Part shown: positions 25,723 to 34,182 of the stretch, piece after piece | How the letters are laid out: each line of letters starts with the position of its first letter | Position numbering within the stretch: the stretch's first letter is position 1 | Assembly: GCA_965278945.1 (NCBI GenBank) | Contig: OZ257128.1 | Location: 1,240,001 to 1,304,000 of the forward strand | Source of the DNA: UBA10649 sp965278945 | GTDB taxonomy: Bacteria; Actinomycetota; Actinomycetes; S36-B12 | Length of the DNA: 64,000 bases | Direction of reading: 5' to 3' | Made by a program: the position numbers and the translations under genes | The notes under the pieces: generated by a model | The model's database searches: none | Told to the model about the DNA's origin: nothing | The model's input: only the letters and a program-made list of their open reading frames with translations

Positions 25723-25789
25723 CCCGCCGACCTTGAGGTTGGCGTGGGTTTGCACGCGCGATTCCCACGCCAACCTCAAGGTCGGCGGG
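25723..25789. repeat. 26-bp perfect inverted repeat, very stable hairpin
   Basis: Arms 25723-25748 and 25764-25789 are perfect complements around a 15-base loop. The repeat ends one base before the stop codon of the DUF5302-type gene at 25791. No T-tract follows, so a simple intrinsic terminator is not obvious. It may be a terminator, a structured RNA or a dispersed palindromic element. Confidence 0.85.
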
Positions 25790-25790
25790 A

Positions 25791-26003
25791 TTAGCCGCCG
25801 CTCTTGCGGCGGAACTCGCGCTTGCCGCCGGAGCGGCTGGAGTGGTCCTTGACGGGGCCGCCGCCGCCCGGCTCGTGCGACACGCTGCCGCTGCCTGACT
25901 TGCCCTTCTTGGCATCAAGCGCCGCCTTGAACTTCGCGCGCTGGTCCTCGGCCTCGGCAGCAGTGGGCGATGGGGTTTCGGGATTCTTCGGTGCAGTGGA
26001 CAT
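25791..26003 (-). CDS. DUF5302-like small protein
   Basis: I chose the second ATG (26003; 70 residues, start MSTAPKNPET). The product has a Pro/Ser N-terminus, DQRAKFKAALDAKKGK and a C-terminus KREFRRKSGG, typical of actinobacterial DUF5302 proteins of unknown function. CAGAAT lies six bases before the ATG, suggesting a leaderless message. It is probably disordered and basic, and could bind nucleic acid (speculative). Confidence 0.7.
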   Translation of the reverse strand: MSTAPKNPETPSPTAAEAEDQRAKFKAALDAKKGKSGSGSVSHEPGGGGPVKDHSSRSGGKREFRRKSGG

Positions 26004-26009
26004 GGGTTG

Positions 26010-26015
26010 ATTCTG
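26010..26015 (-). promoter_or_regulatory. Predicted -10 box (CAGAAT) for leaderless transcript
   Basis: On the minus strand CAGAAT is followed by CAACCC and the ATG at 26003. Confidence 0.35.
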
Positions 26016-26060
26016 GCACCAATGCATTCACGTCATCACACGGCGCACGCCGGTGGATCG

Positions 26061-26131
26061 AGGTGGAGACGGGATTTGAACCCGTGTACACGGCTTTGCA
26101 GGCCGTTGCCTCGCCTCTCGGCCACTCCACC
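26061..26131 (-). tRNA. tRNA-Cys (GCA)
   Basis: 71 nt. Acceptor GGTGGAG/CTCCACC, anticodon stem ACGGC/GCCGT with loop CTGCAAA (anticodon GCA), T arm ACGGG-TTCAAAT-CCCGT, discriminator U as expected for cysteine tRNA. Confidence 0.95.
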
Positions 26132-26170
26132 AGGGCGCCTCGCGGACCAGATAGTCCACCTGCGTTTCCG

Positions 26171-26243
26171 AGCGGACGACGGGATTCGAACCCGCGACCC
26201 TCACCTTGGCAAGGTGATGCGCTACCAGCTGCGCTACGTCCGC
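26171..26243 (-). tRNA. tRNA-Gly (GCC)
   Basis: 73 nt. Acceptor GCGGACG/CGTCCGC, D stem GCGC/GCGC, anticodon stem TCACC/GGTGA with loop TTGCCAA (anticodon GCC), T arm GCGGG-TTCGAAT-CCCGT, discriminator U. Confidence 0.95.
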
Positions 26244-26347
26244 ACGATCTTGCGATCGAATGAGAACCTTAGCCGACGTGACTGCGGCCGAGCCACTCAG
26301 GGCAGCATGCCCACGCGGCCAAGTCACGTACCCGCAATGATGTGCCC

Positions 26348-27388
26348 GTGGTCCTATCGGCAGCGGCGAGCACCGGCGGATGGTGGGCCAACGACCTGCT
26401 CGAGGTGACATCCGACCTGTCGAAACTCGATTCCTCAGGTCGCTGGGTGGTCGCGATTCCCTATGACGGCGAGCCTGTTCTCGCACGCTTCGGCGACTGG
26501 TCAAGGACGCCCCCAGTGCAGCCTTCGGGATCGTGGCACGGACCCGCGCGCGATTCTTGGATCACCTCCCTGGACGAGAGTGCGTATCGCGCAGCAGTGG
26601 AGAGCATTCGCTCGTCGATCGCGCTCGGCGACGTGTATCAAGCCAACATCTGCCGCGTCCTGTCCGCGCCCTTGCCAATCGGGACCACCGCAGATGTCGG
26701 TGCCCTTGCCGACGTCCTGGCGACTGGCAATCCGTCTCCGTACGGCGGTTTCCTGCGCCTGCCCGACCATGATGTCCACCTTGCCTCGGCGAGCCCTGAG
26801 CTGTTCTTGTCGCTCAGTTCGGATAAGGGCCATCGACTCGTCACGTCGGGACCGATCAAGGGCACCGGGCGCGTGCGGGAGGACCTGACCGAGAAGGACG
26901 CTGCGGAGAACGTGATGATCGTCGATCTCGTGCGCAACGACCTGTCGATCGTCAGCGAGGCTGGGTCCGTGAGCGTCCCCTCCCTCCTTGAGGTGCAGGA
27001 GCATCCGGGCCTGGTGCACCTCGTGTCCTACGTCGAGGGGCATCTACGGCCCGACGTCCGGTGGGCAGAACTCATCGCTGCAGCCTTCCCGCCCGGATCG
27101 GTCACCGGAGCACCGAAGATCGCCGCGGTGGGGCTCATCTCCGAACTCGAGCCGGTCAGCCGCTCGTACTACTGCGGTGCTTTCGGATGGGTCGATGCGG
27201 ACACTGGTTCGGCGGAGCTCGCCGTGACGATCCGCACGTTCTGGATCAGCGACGGGACCTTGCACTTCGGGACGGGTGCGGGCATCACCTGGGGGTCTGA
27301 CGCAGCAGCGGAGTGGCGCGAGACCGAACTGAAGGCTGAGCGACTGATCGAGGTCGCCAGCGACGCATGGCACACTGTCGCCCCATGA
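26348..27388 (+). CDS. pabB: Aminodeoxychorismate synthase component I (PabB-like)
   Basis: A chorismate-binding enzyme of about 346 residues. It has SIALGDVYQANICRVL, LASASPELFLSL, SGPIKGTGRV, ENVMIVDLVRNDLS, FPPGSVTGAPKI and the closing GTGAGITWGSD, all typical of PabB/TrpE. It aminates chorismate to aminodeoxychorismate for folate. I favour GTG 26348 because AATGAT ends six bases before it; GTG 26342 is possible. It is short because the N-terminal region is reduced. No glutaminase gene (pabA) is adjacent. It overlaps pabC by ATGA. Confidence 0.88.
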   Translation: MVLSAAASTGGWWANDLLEVTSDLSKLDSSGRWVVAIPYDGEPVLARFGDWSRTPPVQPSGSWHGPARDSWITSLDESAYRAAVESIRSSIALGDVYQANICRVLSAPLPIGTTADVGALADVLATGNPSPYGGFLRLPDHDVHLASASPELFLSLSSDKGHRLVTSGPIKGTGRVREDLTEKDAAENVMIVDLVRNDLSIVSEAGSVSVPSLLEVQEHPGLVHLVSYVEGHLRPDVRWAELIAAAFPPGSVTGAPKIAAVGLISELEPVSRSYYCGAFGWVDADTGSAELAVTIRTFWISDGTLHFGTGAGITWGSDAAAEWRETELKAERLIEVASDAWHTVAP

Positions 27389-28224
27389 AGTTCTGGGTGG
27401 GAACAGGCGAAGATGGCGACCTCGTAGACGAGGCACAGGCGAAGGTCAGCGTCCTGGACCATGGCTTCACCGTCGGCGACGGCATCTTCGAGACTCTCAA
27501 GGTCACCTGGGAGGGCGCTTTCGCCGTCTCTCGACACATCACCAGACTCGGCGTCTCGGCGAACGCGATGGGCCTCGCGGAGCCCGATGCCGACATCGTC
27601 CGGATTGCCGTTGACGAGGTTCTCGCGGCAAACGCAGGGGAGTTCGGGAACCTCGGCCGCCTGCGGATCACCTACACGGGCGGTATCGCCAAGTACGGCA
27701 GCGAACGCGGCGACGCGGTGCCTACTCTCGTCGTTGGGCTCACGGCTGCCACTGCCTGGCCGGACACCGAGGAGCTGGTCACCGTGCCATGGACCCGCAA
27801 CCCGGACTCCGCGATTGCCGGGGTGAAGACCACCTCGTATGGCGAGAACGTCGTCGCCTTCAACTACGCGCACGAGCGCGGTGCTGGCGAGGGACTCCTT
27901 GCCAACACCCGAGGCGAACTATGCGAGGGAACGGCGTCGAACGTGTTCGTCGTGGTCGACGGCCGGGTGCTGACGCCGCCCCTGTCGAGCGGCTGCCTGG
28001 CCGGCATTACTCGCGGCCTGGTGATGGAGTGGTTCGGAGCCGAGGAACGGGCGATGCCGATCGAGGTGCTGAATGAGGCCGACGAGATCTTCGTGACCTC
28101 GGCAACCCGATCGGTTCATCCCGTCGTGCGGGTCGACGATCGGACCTGGAGCATTCCCGGACCGATCAGTCGCGACCTGCGCGCCGCTTTCGACGCGCAG
28201 GTCGCGAAAGACATCGACCCCTGA
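27385..28224 (+). CDS. pabC: Aminodeoxychorismate lyase (PabC-like), class IV aminotransferase fold
   Basis: The 279-residue PLP enzyme starts MKFWVGTGEDG. It shows VLDHGFTVGDGIFETL, the PLP Lys in IAGVKTTSYGENV and CEGTASNVFVVVDG. With PabB it converts chorismate to p-aminobenzoate plus pyruvate. Class IV enzymes also include branched-chain and D-amino-acid aminotransferases, but the 4-nt overlap with pabB supports lyase. It ends 13 nt from the convergent secreted protein gene. Confidence 0.85.
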   Translation: MKFWVGTGEDGDLVDEAQAKVSVLDHGFTVGDGIFETLKVTWEGAFAVSRHITRLGVSANAMGLAEPDADIVRIAVDEVLAANAGEFGNLGRLRITYTGGIAKYGSERGDAVPTLVVGLTAATAWPDTEELVTVPWTRNPDSAIAGVKTTSYGENVVAFNYAHERGAGEGLLANTRGELCEGTASNVFVVVDGRVLTPPLSSGCLAGITRGLVMEWFGAEERAMPIEVLNEADEIFVTSATRSVHPVVRVDDRTWSIPGPISRDLRAAFDAQVAKDIDP

Positions 28225-28237
28225 TCCTGCTGCTTGC

Positions 28238-29818
28238 CTAGCGGACGCGGTACGTCCTGTTGATCACCATGCGGTTCCACTGTCCGGCAACCGCGGGAGC
28301 AACTGCGCGAACGTTGCAGTTCCCATTGCGAACTCCGCGAAGGCGAACATTGCCGTTGTTCGGGAACACCAGACGGCAGTTGCCTGCACCACTCGTGATC
28401 CGCCAGGAGATGTCCTGGCCGGCATTGGTCACGTTGTTGCGGCTATTGATCAGCGTGACGGTGCTGCCGCGGTTGACTCGACCCGATGCGCGCGGTGCAG
28501 CGAGCGGAGCCTGGGTGCCGGGCGCGAGGTTGATCGTGTAGATCGCTGTCGCGGGACCGTAGCCGTTGCCGCCCCTGCTGCTCGCCGTGAGCCGGCACTG
28601 GCCGGTGCCCGCGTCGACTACGAGCGTCGCACCGCTGAGGTTGCAGGGACCGGAATCGGCCAGCGATACCGGGGAGCCCGACGCGGTGGATGTCACGAAC
28701 GTGACCGACGTTCCGTTGGGCAGCGTGTAGAGGCCGACGGGCGACCATGCACCCTGGCCCTGCGGCGCCAGCGAGATGACGTCGCTCTGCTGGGGAGCGG
28801 TACCGACGGCGAGGTTGTCCTGCGCCGTGCCGGTGAGGCCTCCGTTGCCGACCCATCGAACGGCGAGGGTGTAGTTGCCCGGTGCGGGCGGCGTCCACGT
28901 TGCCTGCGCCTGGCCGTTGGCCTGGACCGGCACGTTGGTCGCGAGGATCGCGCCGTTGATGGTGAACGTCACAACACCACTTGGCGGCACCACGCTCACG
29001 ACTGCGGTGAGAGTCGACGGCACGCCGGTGGAGAAGCCCGGCGGGTTGGCGATGAACACGTTGACGCCGGTGCTCGTGACCTGCACCTGGTCGGGCGCGC
29101 TGGTGCAGCTCGTCTGGCACGTCGTGTTGATGACGCCGTTGACGGTCGCGGGCGTGTACGTCGCGATGAGATTGACCGTACCGAGGACCGACGGGACCCA
29201 CTGGATCTGCGCTGTCGACGGCACCGCGTTGTTCAGCGGAACCGGGCTGCCGATGTTGCCGCCGCCGAGGACCCCGAACTGGATGAAGCCCTGAGGTGAG
29301 GCCTGGCTGCCGCTGTTCGCGGTCACTGACGCGGTGAGCATCGTGGGCTGTCCGATAGCCACCGTGTTGGCGGCAGTGATGCGGGTCGTGGTGGGCACCG
29401 GAGCGATCGCCGACCTGATGGCGTTCGAAGCGGTGCCGTTCATGTCGGCGGAGATGTACAAGGCGACGGCCGAGGTAGGCACCCACTGGAAGGTGTACTG
29501 GAAGGCGTTGCCGACGCACTGGGCGAACGTCGCCGTGCCGATCGTCTGCGTGGATCCGGTCGTGCTGCCGAGGATGGTCACGGCGGGCGGAAGGATCGGG
29601 CCACATGCTCCGCCGTCGACTGCGGCTGTGATCGAAAGGTACTGCGGCACACCCACCAGTCCGTTGGTCTGCACTCCAGCAAGGGTGATCGTGGTCGCGG
29701 CCGAGGCGGGAGCCGCAGCAATCACCCCGACGGAGCCGAACGCAACAAGCGACATGACGGCGACGGTTGCCATGAAGCCAGACGCGGCTCGGCTCCGTCG
29801 AGTTCTTGTAACAGACAT
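28238..29818 (-). CDS. Secreted Ig-like repeat protein (paralog B)
   Basis: I chose the ATG at 29818 (526 residues) with GGAAGG seven bases upstream. A signal peptide (about 1-42, ending PASAA) leads to Ig-like domains with alternating Val/Thr strands, including GVVTFTINGAILATNVPV. Paired Cys occur (about CGPILPPA and ATFAQCVGN; CQTSC). The final ~85 residues form a domain with RVNRGSTVTLINS, TNAGQDISW, CRLVFPNNGNVRL and NCNVRAVAPAVAGQW. It is a tandem paralog of the next gene. No anchor motif is seen. Its function is unknown; extracellular binding is likely. Confidence 0.82.
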   Translation of the reverse strand: MSVTRTRRSRAASGFMATVAVMSLVAFGSVGVIAAAPASAATTITLAGVQTNGLVGVPQYLSITAAVDGGACGPILPPAVTILGSTTGSTQTIGTATFAQCVGNAFQYTFQWVPTSAVALYISADMNGTASNAIRSAIAPVPTTTRITAANTVAIGQPTMLTASVTANSGSQASPQGFIQFGVLGGGNIGSPVPLNNAVPSTAQIQWVPSVLGTVNLIATYTPATVNGVINTTCQTSCTSAPDQVQVTSTGVNVFIANPPGFSTGVPSTLTAVVSVVPPSGVVTFTINGAILATNVPVQANGQAQATWTPPAPGNYTLAVRWVGNGGLTGTAQDNLAVGTAPQQSDVISLAPQGQGAWSPVGLYTLPNGTSVTFVTSTASGSPVSLADSGPCNLSGATLVVDAGTGQCRLTASSRGGNGYGPATAIYTINLAPGTQAPLAAPRASGRVNRGSTVTLINSRNNVTNAGQDISWRITSGAGNCRLVFPNNGNVRLRGVRNGNCNVRAVAPAVAGQWNRMVINRTYRVR

Positions 29819-29884
29819 CAATGTGCCTTCCAGATAGACGATGACTTGACGCTAGTCCACGTTCGCGTCGTTCGGAAGGACATG

Positions 29885-29920
29885 AGTGAGGGCCCCCGGT
29901 CGTGTCCGAGGGCCCTCACT
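29885..29920 (-). terminator. 11-bp stem terminator of the 29938-31521 gene
   Basis: AGTGAGGGCCC (29885-29895) pairs perfectly with GGGCCCTCACT (29910-29920) over a 14-base loop, 17 nt past the stop of the upstream paralog in its direction. It is followed by CATGTCCTTCC, a weak T-tail. Confidence 0.7.
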
Positions 29921-29937
29921 GAATGTTCTCGTTCTGG

Positions 29938-31521
29938 CTAGACGCCCTGATAGGTGCGAGTCAGGACGAACTTGTTCCACTTCCCGGAAATGGCCGGAGC
30001 CTTGGCCTTCACGTCGCAGTAGCCCTTCTTGAGCATCTTGAGCTTGACCGCTCCGTTGTCGGCGAAGACCAGCTTGCACACCGAGTTCTTGCCCTTGGTG
30101 ATCGACCAGGTGATCGGCTGGCCGACGTTGGTCTTGCCCTGCGAGGCCTTCTCGAGGGTGATCGTCTTGCCGACGTTGACCTTGCCAGACTGCGGAGCGG
30201 CGAGCTTCGCCGTCTGCGTGCCAGGCGTCAGGTTCACGGTGACCGTGCCGGTCACCGGTCCGTAGCCGTTGCCGCCCGGGCTGCTAGCAGTCAGCTGGCA
30301 CTGGCCAGAACCGGTGTTCGCGGTGAACGTTGTCGGCGTGATCGTGCACGGTCCCGATCCTGCGAACGTCACAGGTGCGCCGGACGCGGTCTGGGCAGTG
30401 AAGGTGATCACCGTTGCGTTGGCGACGGTGTAGGTCGCGCCTGCGGTGAGCGTGGTTCCGGCCGAGGTGGTGATGATGATCTGGTCAGCCTGGGCGGGAG
30501 CCGTGCCCACGGAGACCGTCTCCTGGGCTGATCCGGTGACTCCACCGTTGCCCGCCCACGACGCGGCAACCACGAACTGACCTGCTGACGGGGGAGTCCA
30601 GCGGGTCTGGGCCTGGCCGTTCGCGGCCACCGGCACGTTGGAGGCCAGAATCGCGCCGTTGATCGTGAAGGTCACGGTCCCCGACGGCGGCACCACGCCG
30701 ACGACAGCCGTCAGCGTCGACGACAGGCCAGCGGAGAAGCCGGGCGGGTTGCTGAGGTAGAGGTTGACACCGCTCGCGGTGACCTCGACGAGGTCAGGTG
30801 CGCTCGTGCACGTGGTGCCGCAGGTGGTGTTCTGCGCGGCATTGCCCGCATTCGCTGGCGTGTACGTCGCGATGAGGCTGGTGGCCCCCAGCGTCGGCGG
30901 GACCCACTGGATCTGCGCCACGGACGGCGTCGCCGTGTTCAAGGCGACCGGAGCGCCGATGTTGCTGCCGCCCACGACCGAGAACTGAACGGTGCCCTGG
31001 GGCGAGAACAGGCTGCCCGCTCCGGCCGTGACGGTGGCCGAGACGGTGACGGCCTGGCCGAGCTTGACGGTCGACGGCGAACTGATGACCGTGGTCGTCG
31101 GGACGGGGGAGATCGCCGACCTGACCGCGGTCGAGTTGGTGCCGGAGACGGTTGCGTAGATGTACCAGACCGTCGCGGAACTGGGCACCCATTGATACGT
31201 GTACTGGAAGGTGCTGTCGCCAACGCAATTGGCGAAGGTGGCGGTTCCCAGTTGCACGGTCGTGCCGTTTGCGGTGCCGAACACGGTCGCTGTCGGGGGC
31301 AGGATGCTGCCGCACAGGGCTCCCGAATCGAGGGCTGCGGTGACCTGGAGTGCCTGGGGCACGCCGGTCAGACCGGTGGGCTGGACTCCGCCCATGGTGA
31401 CCAGCGTTGCTGCAGACGCGGCGGGCGCGAGGATGACCGAACCGAGAACCAGCGCGGCCGCGGCCGCAGTGCCGGCCACGAGGGTCGCGAGGCGACCTGG
31501 GCGAGCGGGTAGTGGACGCAT
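29938..31521 (-). CDS. Secreted Ig-like repeat protein (paralog A)
   Basis: The 527-residue protein starts at an ATG behind AGGGGA. A signal peptide (about 1-38, ending PAASAA) is followed by the same domain order as paralog B, with near-identical phrases (VTFTINGAILASNVPVAANG, NPPGFSAGLSSTLTAVVGVV). The C-terminal domain reads KVNVGKTITLEKAS, TNVGQPITWSI, CKLVFADNGAVKLK, YCDVKAKAPAISGKW. It is more Lys-rich than B. The pair looks like a tandem duplication that has diverged. The terminator at 29885-29920 separates the two transcripts. Confidence 0.82.
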   Translation of the reverse strand: MRPLPARPGRLATLVAGTAAAAALVLGSVILAPAASAATLVTMGGVQPTGLTGVPQALQVTAALDSGALCGSILPPTATVFGTANGTTVQLGTATFANCVGDSTFQYTYQWVPSSATVWYIYATVSGTNSTAVRSAISPVPTTTVISSPSTVKLGQAVTVSATVTAGAGSLFSPQGTVQFSVVGGSNIGAPVALNTATPSVAQIQWVPPTLGATSLIATYTPANAGNAAQNTTCGTTCTSAPDLVEVTASGVNLYLSNPPGFSAGLSSTLTAVVGVVPPSGTVTFTINGAILASNVPVAANGQAQTRWTPPSAGQFVVAASWAGNGGVTGSAQETVSVGTAPAQADQIIITTSAGTTLTAGATYTVANATVITFTAQTASGAPVTFAGSGPCTITPTTFTANTGSGQCQLTASSPGGNGYGPVTGTVTVNLTPGTQTAKLAAPQSGKVNVGKTITLEKASQGKTNVGQPITWSITKGKNSVCKLVFADNGAVKLKMLKKGYCDVKAKAPAISGKWNKFVLTRTYQGV

Positions 31522-31629
31522 GGGGCATTCCCCTCAATTTGAAGTGACCTCGACGGTAACCCACGTACCCGCTCGAACCGCGCCTCACGCGCCACGCCAA
31601 CCGGGCCTGCGATAAAGTTCTGGGACTTC

Positions 31630-31701
<72 letters not shown>

Positions 31702-31724
31702 CCTGAGGGATGAGGAGTTCGGCC

Positions 31725-33665
31725 GTGATGACCACCGCTCTTGAAGTTCTGGGAGCGGATCGGTCCATCGTCGCGGCTCGGATCAACGGGGAGATCCGCG
31801 ATCTCAGCACCGCGGTGTCAGACTCCGACATGGTCGAGGCGATCGGCGTCGACACCCCCGAAGGCCTGTCGATCCTGCGGCACTCCACCGCGCACGTGCT
31901 CGCCCAGGCGGTGCAGCAGACCTTCCCCAGCGCGAAGCTCGGCATCGGGCCGCCGATCAAGGACGGCTTCTACTACGACTTCGACGTCGAGACTCCCTTC
32001 ACCCCCGACGACCTCGAGACCCTTGAGAAGGCCATGGTCGCCATCATCAAGTCGGGTCAGCGCTTTTCGCGCCGCACCGTCGCCGAGGACGAGGCGGTCC
32101 GCGAACTGGCCGACGAGCCCTACAAGCTTCGGCTGATCGGCAGCGAGGGCGGCTCCGACGTCATGGAGGTCGGCGGCGCCGAGCTGACCATCTACGACAA
32201 CGTGGACCCGAAGTCGGGCGAACGGCGCTGGGGAGACCTGTGCCGCGGCCCGCATGTCCCGGACACTCGCTACATCCCGCAGAACGCGTTCAAGCTGATG
32301 CGTACCGCGGCTGCGTACTGGCTCGGTGACCAGGCCAACGAGCAATTGCAGCGGATCTACGGCACCGCCTGGCCTTCGAAGGACGACCTGCGCGCGCACC
32401 TGACCTTCCTCGAGGAGGCCGAGCGCCGCGACCATCGACGCCTCGGTGCGGAGATGGACCTGTTCAGCTTCCCCGAGCAGATCGGCTCAGGCCTGGCTGT
32501 CTTCCATCCCAAGGGTGGCGTGGTCCGCCGGGTCATGGAGGACTACTCGCGGCTGCAGCACGAGCGCGCAGGCTACGAGTTCGTCAACAGCCCGCACATC
32601 ACCAAGGGTGCGCTCTTCGAGCAGTCCGGCCATCTGGATTGGTATGCCGAGGGCATGTATCCGCCCATGCACCTCGACGCGGAGATCGACGCCGACGGAG
32701 TGGTTCGCAAGCAGGGCGTCGACTACTACCTGAAGCCGATGAACTGCCCGATGCACAGCCTGATCTTCGATGCCCGGGGCCGCTCGTACCGCGAGCTTCC
32801 GCTGCGCATGTTCGAGTTCGGCACCGTCTATCGCTACGAGAAGTCGGGCGTCGTGCAGGGCTTGACTCGCGCGCGCGGCTTCACCCAGGACGACGCGCAC
32901 ATCTACTGCACCGACGAGCAGATGCCCGCGGAGCTCGACAGCCTGCTGACCTTCGTGCTGGACCTCCTGCGCGACTACGGCCTCGAGGACTTCTATCTCG
33001 AGCTCTCCACGCGCAACCCCGACAAGTCCGTAGGCAGCGAGGAGGACTGGGTGCGAGCAACCGAGGAACTTCGCCTGTCCGCGGAGAAGCAGAACCTCGA
33101 GCTGGTGCTCGACGAGGGAGGCGCGGCCTTCTACGGTCCCAAGATCTCCGTCCAGGCGAAGGACGCGATCGGCCGCACCTGGCAGATGTCGACGATCCAG
33201 GTCGACTTCCAACTGCCCCAGCGCTTCAACCTCGAGTACCAGGCGTCCGACGGCACGCGCAAGCGCCCGGTGATGATCCACCGCGCACTGTTCGGCTCGA
33301 TCGAGCGGTTCTTCGCGGTTCTCCTCGAGCACTACGCGGGTGCGTTCCCACCCTGGCTGGCGCCCGTGCAGGTCATCGCGATCCCGGTGACGGATGCGCA
33401 CAACGATTACCTGATCGACGTGGCATCTCGACTTCGGGCGGCCGGCGTGCGCGTCGAGGTTGACACCGCAGACGACCGGATGCAGAAGAAGATCCGCTCT
33501 GCACAGAAGTCCAAGGTGCCGTACATGCTCATTGCCGGCGACGACGATGTCGCCGCGGGTGCGGTGTCGTTCAGGTACCGCAGCGGCGAGCAGAAGAACG
33601 GCGTGCCGATCGACGAGGCGATCGCCGAGATCGTGTCCGCGATCGAGTCCCGCGTGCAGGTCTGA
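31725..33665 (+). CDS. thrS: Threonyl-tRNA synthetase
   Basis: About 646 residues. AGGAG sits seven bases before GTG 31725 (ATG 31728 is equally usable). The N-terminal TGS domain is shortened (starts near IVAARINGEIRDL). The editing domain has HSTAHVLAQAV; the class II core has NCPMH, FGTVYRYEKSGVVQGLTRAR (motif 2) and VMIHRALFGSIERF (motif 3); the C-terminal anticodon-binding domain follows from about residue 545. It charges tRNA-Thr. It heads a run with the HIT gene 1 nt downstream. Confidence 0.97.
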   Translation: MMTTALEVLGADRSIVAARINGEIRDLSTAVSDSDMVEAIGVDTPEGLSILRHSTAHVLAQAVQQTFPSAKLGIGPPIKDGFYYDFDVETPFTPDDLETLEKAMVAIIKSGQRFSRRTVAEDEAVRELADEPYKLRLIGSEGGSDVMEVGGAELTIYDNVDPKSGERRWGDLCRGPHVPDTRYIPQNAFKLMRTAAAYWLGDQANEQLQRIYGTAWPSKDDLRAHLTFLEEAERRDHRRLGAEMDLFSFPEQIGSGLAVFHPKGGVVRRVMEDYSRLQHERAGYEFVNSPHITKGALFEQSGHLDWYAEGMYPPMHLDAEIDADGVVRKQGVDYYLKPMNCPMHSLIFDARGRSYRELPLRMFEFGTVYRYEKSGVVQGLTRARGFTQDDAHIYCTDEQMPAELDSLLTFVLDLLRDYGLEDFYLELSTRNPDKSVGSEEDWVRATEELRLSAEKQNLELVLDEGGAAFYGPKISVQAKDAIGRTWQMSTIQVDFQLPQRFNLEYQASDGTRKRPVMIHRALFGSIERFFAVLLEHYAGAFPPWLAPVQVIAIPVTDAHNDYLIDVASRLRAAGVRVEVDTADDRMQKKIRSAQKSKVPYMLIAGDDDVAAGAVSFRYRSGEQKNGVPIDEAIAEIVSAIESRVQV

Positions 33666-33666
33666 C

Positions 33667-34182
33667 GTGACGGACGCGTGGGAGCGGCTCTACACACCGC
33701 ATCGCATGGTCTACCTGCGCGGTGAGGGCAAGCCCGTGAGCGAGGAGCCCGGCGACGGCTGCCCGTTCTGTCGTGCGCCGGGAATGCCGACCGACGAGGG
33801 ACTCGTCGTGGCGCGCGGCGAGCACGTGTACGCCGTTCTCAACCTGTACCCGTACAACGCGGGTCACCTCATGGTGTGTCCGTATCGTCACGTCGCCGAC
33901 TACCCGGACCTGTCGACCGCGGAGGTCGCCGAGCTCGGAGCGTTCACGCAGAAGTCGATGACCGTCCTGCGTGCGGTGTCGGGTGCGCACGGGTTCAACA
34001 TCGGCATGAACCAGGGCGCGGTATCGGGTGCGGGCATTGCGGCGCACCTGCACCAGCACGTCGTGCCGCGATGGGGCGGCGACACGAACTTCATGCCGAT
34101 CGTCGGCGCGACGAAGGTCATCCCGCAGTTGCTGGAGGACACCCGCGCGCTGCTCGCCACCGAGTGGGAGTCGGTCGCCTAG
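33667..34182 (+). CDS. HIT-family hydrolase/AP4A phosphorylase-like protein
   Basis: 171 residues from GTG 33667, one base after the thrS stop. The HIT motif is HLHQHVVPRW and a CPFC pair near residue 33 may bind zinc. NLYPYNAGHLMVCPYRHV is the usual HIT core. The mycobacterial protein in the same position next to thrS and pgsA acts on diadenosine tetraphosphate (known for that family). It ends in a 4-nt convergent overlap with the EF-G-like gene. Confidence 0.9.
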   Translation: MTDAWERLYTPHRMVYLRGEGKPVSEEPGDGCPFCRAPGMPTDEGLVVARGEHVYAVLNLYPYNAGHLMVCPYRHVADYPDLSTAEVAELGAFTQKSMTVLRAVSGAHGFNIGMNQGAVSGAGIAAHLHQHVVPRWGGDTNFMPIVGATKVIPQLLEDTRALLATEWESVA

